From contig JADHTJ010000018.1 in assembly GCA_016785015.1 (NCBI GenBank), forward strand, positions 1-48,456: 48,456 nucleotides of DNA, written 5' to 3'. The stretch's first letter is position 1; every line of letters begins with the position of its first letter. The notes under the pieces were generated by a model. The model was given only the letters and a program-made list of their open reading frames with translations. It was not told where the DNA came from and did no database searches. The position numbers and the translations under genes are program-made. Shown piece by piece: positions 7,969 to 16,411 of the stretch. Origin of the DNA: Anaerolineales bacterium (GTDB taxonomy: Bacteria; Chloroflexota; Anaerolineae; Anaerolineales; UBA11858).

Positions 7969-9309
7969 TTATCTGTTTTGAATCTTCTCCAGGGCCTCCG
8001 CCAATACGTTGGGGGTATAGTAGTCGAAGTCATCGGGGTTGATATCTTGAATGCTGCCGCCGCCAAACAAACCACCATAGTATTTGCCAGAATCGTCGGT
8101 ATCGCCGCCACCGCTGGGGCTGAAGGTGGCGCTGCCGCTGGAGCCGTAACCATAGTAGGATTTCGTGTCCGTCTTCCCGCTGGCAACCATTCGCAGAAAG
8201 CTAGCTTCCCGGTCTGGGCCTTCAGGGGGTTTGTGGGATGTGTCCGGAGGCAGGCCGTCGCCGTCGCCGAACGAACCAGTGTAGGGCATGGGAGTATCAC
8301 CATCTGGCGTCAACCCATAAACACCCCCCGGTTCAGGAGGGGTACCTGCATCAGGCGGATCTTCATCATCATGCTGATATTCAACATAATGCCAATCTCC
8401 ATCTCCATCTTGTTCCCAAAATCCTTGGCCATCAGGTTCCACTACCACACCGTCTTCATTTTCCATAGCTTTCTTATCCAACCAGCGCCCAGTTTCGCTC
8501 TTTCCCGAGTGGTAGCCTTTACCTTCCGTCTCACTCTTGCCGCTTTTTCCCATCATCGGCGGGCCACCGCCAGAGGTACCCTTGCCCAATCCCGGGTAGC
8601 CTTCTCCCTCCGCTCCAGCTGCTCCTGCTTTACCTTGTTCTTCACCAGGAATTAATCCGTGTTTTGCCATGCCAGCAGCAAGAATTTCATCTTGGGGTAA
8701 CTGCCTCTCAATTTGTGGCTGGTCGATCTGCCCGGTATCCAAAACTTCATCTTCGACAAGTTCGGCGGGTTTTTCTACAGTGGCTATTCCAGGCTCAGCG
8801 GTATCGTCAGTAACCATCGCCGTATCCTTATCATCAGCATACTCTTCCCCCTCTCGCCGCGCTTTGGCTGCATCGCTTGCTACATCGGCTTCCGTGTCAC
8901 CACCGGGTTGGTCTTCTGATTCATCAACGGCAGATCCAGCTGGGGCTTCATTTTCGCTTTGGTCTTCGTCAACAACCAAGGAAGGTTCTTCATCTGCACC
9001 GCTCATATCAGAGCCGCCCTCTTCAGTGCCGCCATCACTGGGTTTCGATTGACCCGTAACTGGATCAACATCCTGGGTCATTTTTGGCTCCTCCACAGAT
9101 TCCTGTGCTGGCTCTTCAATTATGCTGTCAATTACATCCGTCATTGCTGTCTCGACAGCCTCGGATTGCTCAAAGTTACCACTTTGCTCAACATGAGCTT
9201 CCGCTTCGTAGGTGGCTTCTTCCAGTGATTGTTCTTCTTCCGATGGGGCTTCTATTTCTTCAGATATTTCCATATTATCTTCAGGTTGAATAATTTCCAT
9301 CTCATCCAT
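7969..9309 (-). CDS. Acidic leader-sharing protein B
   Basis: A 446-aa cysteine-free acidic protein, the most divergent family member at the N-terminus (QPEDN, then TYEAEAHVEQ in place of THEPGARVE, then FEQSEAVETAMTD). The middle is Glu/Ser/Gly-rich. The C-terminal 170 residues repeat the module of protein A (TGRWL, EPDGQGFW, GDGDWHY, GDTPMPYTGS) and add SYYGYGSSGS and KYYGGLFGGG. AGGAG precedes the ATG by about 7 bp. It lies 59 bp downstream of the Cx2Cx3C protein gene and has no promoter motif of its own, so it is probably transcribed from the unit starting at protein E. The repeated YG dipeptides are of interest because some radical SAM spliceases act at such sites; that link is speculative. 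Confidence 0.8.
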   Translation of the reverse strand: MDEMEIIQPEDNMEISEEIEAPSEEEQSLEEATYEAEAHVEQSGNFEQSEAVETAMTDVIDSIIEEPAQESVEEPKMTQDVDPVTGQSKPSDGGTEEGGSDMSGADEEPSLVVDEDQSENEAPAGSAVDESEDQPGGDTEADVASDAAKARREGEEYADDKDTAMVTDDTAEPGIATVEKPAELVEDEVLDTGQIDQPQIERQLPQDEILAAGMAKHGLIPGEEQGKAGAAGAEGEGYPGLGKGTSGGGPPMMGKSGKSETEGKGYHSGKSETGRWLDKKAMENEDGVVVEPDGQGFWEQDGDGDWHYVEYQHDDEDPPDAGTPPEPGGVYGLTPDGDTPMPYTGSFGDGDGLPPDTSHKPPEGPDREASFLRMVASGKTDTKSYYGYGSSGSATFSPSGGGDTDDSGKYYGGLFGGGSIQDINPDDFDYYTPNVLAEALEKIQNR

Positions 9310-9368
9310 TGTCTTTCTCCTGATTGAAGCAATTATTATTTAGTCAATATAGATTGCAATAACTGAAT

Positions 9369-10076
9369 CTAAGCTCGCACAAGGTTGATATTTTGATTGG
9401 CTGCCTGGAATAATTGGAACTGCTTTTCTGGAACTGGCAAGCGTGATTTTGCTGTCGCCAGCGCTAATAAACAGTATGCCAGATTTGCAAGTTGTTCAGG
9501 GTGAAATGGGATAGTTTCTCGATTGATTCCCAGTGACTCCTCGATGTGAGTGAGAGCAAATGATCTAACCGCTGTAATTGGCTTCATGTATTCTGGGGAT
9601 TTGCCAAATTCTAGTCTAATAAAACTCTGCAATTCCTCGAAGCGCGGCTCTGAAACCAGGCTGAAATAACCATAATGACAGGGCACCGCGCAAAACTGGC
9701 AACCTCTGCGGTGATGGAGGCGGTTTTCAGGTTTGGCCCGCTGGGGAAGTCGGGACACCAACCCAAGCATCATTTGAAAGTCTTCTACATTTTCGGAGCT
9801 CTTATCCGCAACAGCAATCTTGCTGGCTAATTCTTTAACCCATTCTTCATCTGGATTACGGGTGTTCTGGTGAAAAGCGACAATATGACGTGCTACCTCA
9901 GGAGCGGCTCTTTCGAAAGCTTGTTTCATTTTCAACCCGACATGTTTGGCAATATTCTCGCGTAATGGTTGGGCAGTTTTTTTGAATTCTTTGACTTTTT
10001 CTGGTTGGCAAAATGCCAAGAGGTAGTAATAGCAAATCGCTTTTTTGAGACTTTGAGCGGGGAATTTCTTATCCAT
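9369..10076 (-). CDS. Cx2Cx3C protein H, unknown function
   Basis: A 235-aa mostly helical protein that is not acidic, unlike its neighbours. It is a paralogue of the protein at 20415-21107. Both share a central stretch with the pattern NRLHxRxGCxFCxxPC followed by YGY(F/Y)SLxSEP, and a C-terminal LANLAYCLL ... TAKSR segment. The three closely spaced cysteines with HH/HR before them suggest a bound metal or iron-sulfur cluster. The start at 10076 has GGAG at a suitable distance; longer in-frame starts exist upstream. Two copies flank the radical SAM/leader-protein block, so it probably belongs to the system, perhaps as an adaptor or auxiliary redox partner. No known family was recognised. Confidence 0.75.
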   Translation of the reverse strand: MDKKFPAQSLKKAICYYYLLAFCQPEKVKEFKKTAQPLRENIAKHVGLKMKQAFERAAPEVARHIVAFHQNTRNPDEEWVKELASKIAVADKSSENVEDFQMMLGLVSRLPQRAKPENRLHHRRGCQFCAVPCHYGYFSLVSEPRFEELQSFIRLEFGKSPEYMKPITAVRSFALTHIEESLGINRETIPFHPEQLANLAYCLLALATAKSRLPVPEKQFQLFQAANQNINLVRA

Positions 10077-10135
10077 AATTATCTCCATTTGCATGTTCCA
10101 TAACACTTCCATCCACTAGATCGCTGCAGATGTAA

Positions 10136-12766
10136 TCATGATGCCTTTTTGCTCCACCAGGGTGGTTTGTAGTAGGATGCATCAGTAATCAACCCTTGAG
10201 AAAGCGCTTCAGCAAAATTGCCCGATTTGGTAAAGGAAGCCAGCTTAGACGGATCGGTTTCAGTGATAAAGTAGTACTTTCCGGTACTCGGGTCTTGGAT
10301 CACGCCAGGAGGACTGTCCACCGGCTTACCATTCTCATCCACTACCGTGGGGTTGCCATCATTGTCCGGGTAGATGTGTAGCCCCTTAGTGGAAGGTTTG
10401 TAGTTGGGAGCCTCCTTGATCCATCCGTGGTACAGTGCTTCATCAAAATTGCCCGACTTGGTAAAAGCACTCATCTTCGCTGGATCAGCTTCCGTGATGA
10501 AGAAATACTTGCCTGAGATCGGGTCTTGGATGACGCCCGGAGGGCTATCCACCGGCTTACCATTTTCATCCACGACTGTGGGATTCCCATCTTTGTCGTA
10601 GTAAATCTTCATCCCCTCGGTGGAGGGCTTGTACTCGGGCGCTTCGCTAATCAACCCTTGAGAAAGCGCTTCAGCAAAATTACCCGATTTGGTAAAGGAA
10701 GCCAGCTTTGTAGGGTCAGTTTCAGTGATGAAGTAGTACTTACCCGTAGTCGGATCTTGGATCATGCCGGGGGGGCTGTCCACCGTTTTGCCGTTCTCGT
10801 CCACAACCCTGGGGTTGCCATCCTCATTGTAGTAGATCTTCATTCCCTCTGTGGTCGGCTTGTAGTCCGGCGCTTCGGTAATCAACCCCTGAGACAGCGC
10901 TTCCGCAAAATTCCCTGACTTGGTGAAAGAAGCCAGTTTCGAAGGATCGGTCTCGGTGATGAAGTAGTACTTACCCGTGGTTGGGTCTTGGATCACACCA
11001 GGGGGGCTGTCTACAGGCTTCCCTTTTTCATCAACAACTTTGGGGTTGCCGTCCTCATCGTAGTAGACTTTCATTCCCTCTGTGGATGGTTTGTACTCGG
11101 CCGCTTCGCTGATCAACCCCTGAGACAGTGCTTCAGCAAAATTGCCCGATTTGGTAAAGGAAGCCAATTTGGACGGATCGGTTTCAGTGATAAAGTAGTA
11201 CTTCCCGGTAGTTGGGTCTTGGATCACGCCGGGAGGGCTGTCAACCGTTTCTCCATTCTCGTCCACGACCTTGGGGTTGCCGTCTTCATCATAGTAGACT
11301 TTCATTCCCTCTGTGGATGGTTTGTATGAAGAGATTTCATACTTGGCAAGTTTTTCAGGATCAGTGACACTGCCATCTTCCTTTACGGGCAAATCATCAC
11401 CCGGATAGACGGCGTAATACTTGCCGTTGAAATATACGATTTTTGGCGGGCTCTCCACCGGATTGCCGTTCTCATCTACGACTGTGTAATTGCCTTCAGA
11501 GTCTTCTTTGATGTACCAACCTGGTGCCTCACCAGCACCTTCATCAGCCTCTTCTTCTGTGACTTCCTGGTCAGCTTCCTGATCTTGTTCCAAACTGCCC
11601 TCAACTGCCATAGCTTCGGCAGTTAGACCAGGTTCAACGCCAGCTACGATCATCTCGCCTTCTTCCGTGACCAGCATTCCTTCTTCCATTATGGGTTGGT
11701 AGGGATCGGGGCCAGGTTCGGGTTCTTCACCAACATTGCCGTCAAACTCTGGGCTGAGACCGGGTTCGGGCATAGGATCAGGTTCTTGTGCGAATCTCCC
11801 ATCAACACCAACGTCTTCTTCTGATGCCTCTAATCCCCCGGTACCCGGATGATCCAATCCTAGTTGACCACCCTGGTCACCAGCTTCGCTGCGTATTACC
11901 CCCCTTGCATCAACATAGTATTCATCCTCTTTGGATTCCCCAGGCGTAGTGCTCAACTCAGGGTCTTCTTCAATGGGATGATCACCACGGCCAACACTGC
12001 CATCATCTTCACCCGCAGGTTTGAACTCGATACCCTGTGGTATTTCAGCTGCTCCGGCAGGGCCGGGGTTTTCCAGTTCAACCTTTGGGCCTGGAGGGCC
12101 GTGATCCCAATCCGGAGGCTGCTCTACAGGACCAGGTTCATACTCTAAGCCGTCACGACCTTCATTTACTGGATGATCGTCCCGGCCAACACTGCCATCA
12201 TCTTCATCTTTGGGATTAATCTCGACTCCTTCAGGGACTTCAATCACTTCAGCAGGAGTGGATTCTGCCAGGATGCCGTCATTATCGCTTGTCCCCAGCC
12301 ATCCGCTATCGCCCTCTGGCACTCCCGGTTTAGCGCCGTATGTTGCTCCACCTTCCTCTGCTCTATCATCCCAAACCTCGGGCGTTCCGGCAGCCTCTTG
12401 TGGGTCATCTGGATATGATTCGTCTACATCCAATGTGCCGCTGCCTTGGGGTAAATCTTTCGGGTCAGTGGATGGAGAGGGAAGTTCGCCTTCAATACCA
12501 TCAGCCGGTTTTGGAAGTGGCACTGGGGCAATTCCTGCGACCTCTTCAGCAGGATTCATCGCCTCTGTCAAAGCGCCTTCGACAGCCTCCGCTTCTTCGT
12601 AATTCTGGGTTTGCTCAACTCGTGCGCCAGGTTCGTGTGTGGTTTCTTCCAATGTGCGTTCTTCAGCGCTTTCCGCTGATTCAGTTGGTTCGGCTGCCTC
12701 AACGATATCAGTGCTTTCACGCTCTTCTGGGATTTCTTCCGGTTGGGTGTTTTCACGCTCGTCCAT
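10136..12766 (-). CDS. Acidic leader-sharing protein C with five 77-aa tandem repeats
   Basis: An 876-aa cysteine-free acidic protein, the largest of the family. Its N-terminus has QPEE, an insertion of about 10 residues, then THEPGARVEQ and EEAEAVEGALTEAM. The middle (to about residue 410) is built of short modules also found in E and G (PQGIEFKPAGEDDGSVGRGD, DPKDLPQGSGTL). After a degenerate first unit (about 420-480) come five near-identical 77-residue repeats and a tail ending PPWWSKKAS. ATG 12766 with GAGGT upstream is preferred over the in-frame TTG at 12790, because it aligns with the relatives and clears the stop of gene D. It lies 20 bp after gene D. I infer a multi-core substrate or a long surface or secreted protein. 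Confidence 0.82.
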   Translation of the reverse strand: MDERENTQPEEIPEERESTDIVEAAEPTESAESAEERTLEETTHEPGARVEQTQNYEEAEAVEGALTEAMNPAEEVAGIAPVPLPKPADGIEGELPSPSTDPKDLPQGSGTLDVDESYPDDPQEAAGTPEVWDDRAEEGGATYGAKPGVPEGDSGWLGTSDNDGILAESTPAEVIEVPEGVEINPKDEDDGSVGRDDHPVNEGRDGLEYEPGPVEQPPDWDHGPPGPKVELENPGPAGAAEIPQGIEFKPAGEDDGSVGRGDHPIEEDPELSTTPGESKEDEYYVDARGVIRSEAGDQGGQLGLDHPGTGGLEASEEDVGVDGRFAQEPDPMPEPGLSPEFDGNVGEEPEPGPDPYQPIMEEGMLVTEEGEMIVAGVEPGLTAEAMAVEGSLEQDQEADQEVTEEEADEGAGEAPGWYIKEDSEGNYTVVDENGNPVESPPKIVYFNGKYYAVYPGDDLPVKEDGSVTDPEKLAKYEISSYKPSTEGMKVYYDEDGNPKVVDENGETVDSPPGVIQDPTTGKYYFITETDPSKLASFTKSGNFAEALSQGLISEAAEYKPSTEGMKVYYDEDGNPKVVDEKGKPVDSPPGVIQDPTTGKYYFITETDPSKLASFTKSGNFAEALSQGLITEAPDYKPTTEGMKIYYNEDGNPRVVDENGKTVDSPPGMIQDPTTGKYYFITETDPTKLASFTKSGNFAEALSQGLISEAPEYKPSTEGMKIYYDKDGNPTVVDENGKPVDSPPGVIQDPISGKYFFITEADPAKMSAFTKSGNFDEALYHGWIKEAPNYKPSTKGLHIYPDNDGNPTVVDENGKPVDSPPGVIQDPSTGKYYFITETDPSKLASFTKSGNFAEALSQGLITDASYYKPPWWSKKAS
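10172..11326 (-). repeat. Five tandem 231-bp repeats in gene C
   Basis: Five in-frame units of exactly 77 codons, at 11096-11326, 10865-11095, 10634-10864, 10403-10633 and 10172-10402. Each begins YKPSTEGMK-like and contains DEDGNPxVVDENGK, VDSPPGVIQDP, GKYYFITETDP and FTKSGNFAEALSQG. The fourth and fifth units are the most divergent. The copy number is probably unstable between strains and liable to assembly collapse. Confidence 0.92.
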
Positions 12767-12786
12767 ATGTACCTCGGTGTTTTCTA

Positions 12787-13890
12787 TCAAATCACTTCTT
12801 GATCTTCCATATTTGGCCCAGGGGGTTTAGGGTCATCGGGTGTCTCAGCCACATTGCTACCAGCCTTGGAACCCTGCTTGACGTCATCCGGCGTCAGTTC
12901 AGTCTGACCAGCACCCTTCTTTTTAAACTGGTCTCGCAGATTTGGTGTCGGAGGGTTATCTCCTGGTTGAGTGGGGCCAGCTATCTGGCCGCCCCCAGCT
13001 GTTCCGGCAACTTCATTACCGTCAACACCAGGGCTAAGACCCCGATTTGGTCCTTCAGGATCAGGGGGATCATCGGTTTCAGCCAAATTACCATCAGGAC
13101 CGGGATTCAGCCCAACAGCATCGTCCGGCGGCGGAGGGTTTCCGCCCATCGGCGGGATGGCTTCTACCTGGCTTTCAGCAGAATTCGTTATATGCTCATC
13201 AGGGGGTGGTGGAGGTTGTCCGGGGTCCTTATATCCAGCCACATTGCCGTCATCACCGGGATTGAGACCTTGATCATCTTCCGGAGCATTGAAACCAGGA
13301 TCAGGGCCCTCTGCGGGTTTCGGAAAGGGGTGCGGACCTGGTTCCGGGGATTGAGCGATATCCTGATCGGGAGGCGGGGGATCTCCACCTAATGGTGGAA
13401 TATCAGCTACCTGACCGCTCCCTTCATCATCCAATGCCGCAGTGCCATCAACGCCAAGACTGAGATCAGACTCTTGGTTGGGGCCCTCGGGGTCAGGGGG
13501 GTCATTTGTTTCCGCAAGCCCTTGCACAATATTGCCATCATCTTCTGAGGCTGGCCGAGGGAGAGGAATCGGCAAACTTCCTTCTTGCTCAGTATCATGA
13601 TTATCCACGGGGTCAGGCATCAAAACTGGCAAAGTACCATGCTGCTCGCTTTGCTCACCAGCAGGTTGAGGCAGAGGCAGCGGCAATTCCCCAACTGCTG
13701 TTGCATCAACAGCTTCGACGGCTTCAGTCAGGGCAGTTTCAATGGCTTCAGCTTGTTCAAAGGTTTGTGTCTCTTCAACTCTGGCACCGGGTTCGTGGGT
13801 GGCATCTTGCAATGCCTGCTCTTCGGAGTTCTCAACGGTTTCAACAGCTTCCAGATTATCTTCGGGTTGGGTGATCTCTAATTCGTCCAT
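12787..13890 (-). CDS. Acidic leader-sharing protein D (proline-rich)
   Basis: A 367-aa cysteine-free acidic protein. The N-terminal region matches the family closely (LEITQPEDN, DATHEPGARVEE, QAEAIETALTEAVE). The rest is proline-rich and disordered, built from repeated short modules: LPxPLPxPA, DGNxAxTxDPPDPEGPN (twice), GxPPPPDxxI and TELTPDDVK. No aromatic-rich module of the A/B type is present. GGAG lies about 7 bp before the ATG. It sits between E and C in the same direction and shares its PDDVK and LPIPxPxP modules with E and F. The function is unknown; it is a probable substrate of the same system. Confidence 0.8.
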   Translation of the reverse strand: MDELEITQPEDNLEAVETVENSEEQALQDATHEPGARVEETQTFEQAEAIETALTEAVEAVDATAVGELPLPLPQPAGEQSEQHGTLPVLMPDPVDNHDTEQEGSLPIPLPRPASEDDGNIVQGLAETNDPPDPEGPNQESDLSLGVDGTAALDDEGSGQVADIPPLGGDPPPPDQDIAQSPEPGPHPFPKPAEGPDPGFNAPEDDQGLNPGDDGNVAGYKDPGQPPPPPDEHITNSAESQVEAIPPMGGNPPPPDDAVGLNPGPDGNLAETDDPPDPEGPNRGLSPGVDGNEVAGTAGGGQIAGPTQPGDNPPTPNLRDQFKKKGAGQTELTPDDVKQGSKAGSNVAETPDDPKPPGPNMEDQEVI

Positions 13891-13907
13891 TGGGTTACTC
13901 CAATTGA

Positions 13908-14000
13908 GACCCTAAAGGTTTACAACAAATCTTACAGACTAAGTTAATTGGTATGCAAATGTTCTATATTACTCACTTACTTCTCGAAACCTATAGGGTC
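13908..14000. repeat. Inverted-repeat element, GACCCTAAAGGTTT arms (copy 2)
   Basis: The left arm at 13908-13921 is identical to that of the element at 1337-1396. The right arm (13987-14000, AAACCTATAGGGTC) has one mismatch. The 65-bp centre is AT-rich and unlike that of copy 1. It fills the gap between genes E and D and may influence the E to D transcript. Confidence 0.7.
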
Positions 14001-14005
14001 TTGGC

Positions 14006-15241
14006 CTATGATAAATGCTTCTGTGGAATTTTGTACGTCAGGACATAAACCAAGCTGCCAGGGTTGAGATCCCGCCAGACAGCGTGAACCACCTGCGTTA
14101 ACACTTGCTGCTTGGCGGCCTCAGAAATTCCTGTCGTCGCTGCAACGAAACGAGATTCAACTTCAGCTGCGAAGAAGTTGAAGGCTTCTTCCGTCATCTC
14201 GCCCAGAGCAGATTGATCTTCGTCAGTCACTTCATATCCAGCAGTCGCTTCGCGAGCATCTGCGAACAAAATGCCACGGTATTCTTCATTGGAGATGGCC
14301 TTGCTAATGATCTCCACTACAGATTGCTCAGAAGGATTCATGGCCTCAAAATCGGGTGCGGGCTGTAAATTATCTTCTAACTTAACATCATCGGGTGAAA
14401 GCTCAGTCTGACCGCGCAAGTCTGGGGGCGGTGGAGGATCGCCAGGCTCTTTATGGCCAGCTATATCATCACCTGGCTTGGGGATATTGATTGGTGTTGC
14501 AGAAACATCACCGCCAGGTTTTGGGATATTGATCGGCGTTGCGGCTACATTCCCATCGCTGGCAGGGGTATCTTCGACCATGCCACCGGGGCCCGGATGA
14601 TCTTTGGCTAGTTCGCCTTTAGGATCGGGGCTGGGATCAGGCTGTTGTTCAATATACGCGCCTCCATCATCTTCAGAAGTTGGTTGAGGAATGGGGATCG
14701 GTAGCGTGCCCAATTGTTCACCCCCACCCACCTTGACATCGTCGGGTGAAAGTTCAACAGCGGCAACAGGTCCGGGCAAATTTATAGGGGTGGCGTCTTT
14801 GCCATCGTCATCATCTTTATCACCTGATGTTTCGCTTAAGTCGGGGTCTTTGATTAGGCCATCATCGTCGCGATCGACTGTGCCATCCTCACTAGCGAGT
14901 TCAAATTCGATGCCCTCGGGCACTTCGGCTATATTTGCAGGGCCAGGTTCTCCTGGTTTTTCGGCCATCTCGACTGTTTCGCCAGGTTCTTCCAGTATGC
15001 CGCTGCCATCGGGCAGGTCTTTTCGATCAGGGCCGCTTTCAGCGGGGGGAATTTCTTCCTCTGCTTCCATTGCCTCGGTCAGAGCCTCTTCAACGGCTTC
15101 TGCCTGCTCAATAATTTGAGTATCTTCAACATGGGCACCAGGTTCGTGGGTGGCATCTTCCAAAGCCTGATCTTCAGCACGTTCCGTGGATTCAGCCGCT
15201 TCTAGATTTTCTTCGGGTTGGGTGATTTCGAGTTCGTCCAT
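14006..15241 (-). CDS. Acidic leader-sharing protein E with NHLP-like C-terminal domain
   Basis: A 411-aa cysteine-free protein. It has the family N-terminus (LEITQPEEN, DATHEPGAHVE, QAEAVEEALTEAM), then modules shared with C, D, F and G (DLPDGSGIL, EVPEGIEFELASEDGTVDRD, ATPINLPGPVAA, LSPDDVK, LPIPIPQPTSEDDG), then a folded-looking domain at about residues 300-411. That domain (VVEIISKAISNEEYRGILF ... TAGYEVTDEDQSALGEMT) resembles the NHLP/Os1348-type domain of the small protein at 4535. AGGAG precedes the ATG and the promoter motif is at 15287-15316. E therefore links the sigma-adjacent gene with the acidic family. It is probably the first gene of an E-D-C-H-B transcript. Confidence 0.82.
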   Translation of the reverse strand: MDELEITQPEENLEAAESTERAEDQALEDATHEPGAHVEDTQIIEQAEAVEEALTEAMEAEEEIPPAESGPDRKDLPDGSGILEEPGETVEMAEKPGEPGPANIAEVPEGIEFELASEDGTVDRDDDGLIKDPDLSETSGDKDDDDGKDATPINLPGPVAAVELSPDDVKVGGGEQLGTLPIPIPQPTSEDDGGAYIEQQPDPSPDPKGELAKDHPGPGGMVEDTPASDGNVAATPINIPKPGGDVSATPINIPKPGDDIAGHKEPGDPPPPPDLRGQTELSPDDVKLEDNLQPAPDFEAMNPSEQSVVEIISKAISNEEYRGILFADAREATAGYEVTDEDQSALGEMTEEAFNFFAAEVESRFVAATTGISEAAKQQVLTQVVHAVWRDLNPGSLVYVLTYKIPQKHLS

Positions 15242-15286
15242 GATTCACTCCTTCATACTTAGATTAATTTTTTTGCTTTCAATTCT

Positions 15287-15316
15287 TTAGTCGACAGATC
15301 TAACCAAAAAGTAACA
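15287..15316 (-). promoter_or_regulatory. Two-part ECF-like promoter motif, copy 3 (protein E)
   Basis: Read on the minus strand: TGTTACTTTTT, 12 bp, CGACTAA. The predicted transcript start lies about 40 bases before the ATG of gene E. It falls between the stop of the last radical SAM gene and gene E, so E can be expressed independently of the enzymes. Confidence 0.75.
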
Positions 15317-15331
15317 ACCAGCTATATGTTC

Positions 15332-16408
15332 TCAGACCAACTCAGGTGCCAGAATGTCTTCTGGCATCGGCTCATCAAAAAGAATCGAACGCCCCAGCGC
15401 AAGCGCTTTTCTGTATTTTGGCGTGTCGAATTCCACACGAAATCCATCAACCACCTGTTGATCACTCGCCAGATGCATGCACAATTCACAAACATTGCCT
15501 TGCAGATATGCTTTGGGCTCCCAGCCCCAATCACGCTCGATAGCCGTCTGGGCAATTTTCTTGGGGCCGAATACTCTCAGGGTTTGGAAATAGACATCTG
15601 AATCTACCAGTGATAATAGTTCATCAGCACCAAATTTATTCAAATTCCCAAGTTGAAATAGATTGGGCCGTTTACTCAACACAGCATCTTGTTGGCAGCA
15701 GGCAACCAGGGTGCCATCTTCCCTCAAGACCGGCGTGCCCAAGAAATGACAGATCGAGTCAGGCAATTCATAGGTATCTTGCGGCCGCTCCATGATTTGG
15801 GTCTCCGTAGCCCGGCCGATATATTGGAGCGGGGTTTCAATGATTTCGATGTCATCGAGCAAATCGCTTCCTGCCAAATGGTCAAACTTCGCTCGAAATG
15901 CTTGATATTCTGGACCCATACACATCTGCACCCCCAGGCGGTCAACGCGTCCTTGGGCGGCGCGCAGTGCTGCGATGACCCTGGCCATTGGGATGAATTC
16001 ATCGTGGAATTCATCCGCACTAATGATCAGGAAATTGATTTTTGGATATTTACGCAAAACTTCCCTTGCCCGATGTTCGTCCTTTGCCCAATAGGCATTT
16101 GTCAGCACAGACCTTTGAACGCCATGCTCTTGAGCAATTCGCAGGATGACTTTTAACTGTGCCGGAGCGGCAAAGGGCTCGCCCCCTTCTACGCCGATCC
16201 ACTCAAGCCCAGACAACTTCGTGATCGAAGTAACCCATTTTTCTAGCATCTCCACATCGGCCGTATGCTGAGTACTGGGATCTGACCTCGCCGAACAATG
16301 GCGGCAGCTGGCCGGGCAAAATTGGGTCGGGCGAATATACACCAATTTGTGAAATCCATACCGGAGATGTTTGAGTTCAGATTGTTGAAGCAAATCGACG
16401 ATATCCAT
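15332..16408 (-). CDS. Radical SAM enzyme 1 with CC-type C-terminal domain
   Basis: A 358-aa radical SAM protein. The 4Fe-4S/SAM site is CPASCRHC (Cx3Cx2C, from about residue 31), followed by the GGEP motif (VEGGEPFAAP). The C-terminal part has CHFLGTPVLREDGTLVACC and a later CELC, likely ligands of an auxiliary cluster, arranged as in radical SAM enzyme 3 and unlike a textbook SPASM domain. The gene starts 3 bp after the stop of radical SAM 2. Enzymes of this kind abstract a hydrogen from peptide residues to start epimerisation, crosslinking or cleavage. The acidic leader proteins are the obvious candidate substrates, by proximity only. Confidence 0.85.
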   Translation of the reverse strand: MDIVDLLQQSELKHLRYGFHKLVYIRPTQFCPASCRHCSARSDPSTQHTADVEMLEKWVTSITKLSGLEWIGVEGGEPFAAPAQLKVILRIAQEHGVQRSVLTNAYWAKDEHRAREVLRKYPKINFLIISADEFHDEFIPMARVIAALRAAQGRVDRLGVQMCMGPEYQAFRAKFDHLAGSDLLDDIEIIETPLQYIGRATETQIMERPQDTYELPDSICHFLGTPVLREDGTLVACCQQDAVLSKRPNLFQLGNLNKFGADELLSLVDSDVYFQTLRVFGPKKIAQTAIERDWGWEPKAYLQGNVCELCMHLASDQQVVDGFRVEFDTPKYRKALALGRSILFDEPMPEDILAPELV

Positions 16409-16411
16409 ATT

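Noticed and set aside
10172-11326. CRISPR array
   Set aside because: The repeats are 231 bp, contiguous, in frame and coding; there are no spacers or cas genes.
12767-12790. TTG start for protein C at 12790
   Set aside because: It would overlap the stop of gene D and add eight residues not found in the family; ATG 12766 has GAGGT and aligns with the relatives.
12340-13392. Long plus-strand open frame (350 codons) opposite genes C and D
   Set aside because: It spans the junction of two well-supported minus-strand genes that carry the conserved family N-terminus and ribosome sites; its protein is a low-complexity mirror of their codon bias. Similar shadows opposite A, B, E and F were dropped for the same reason.
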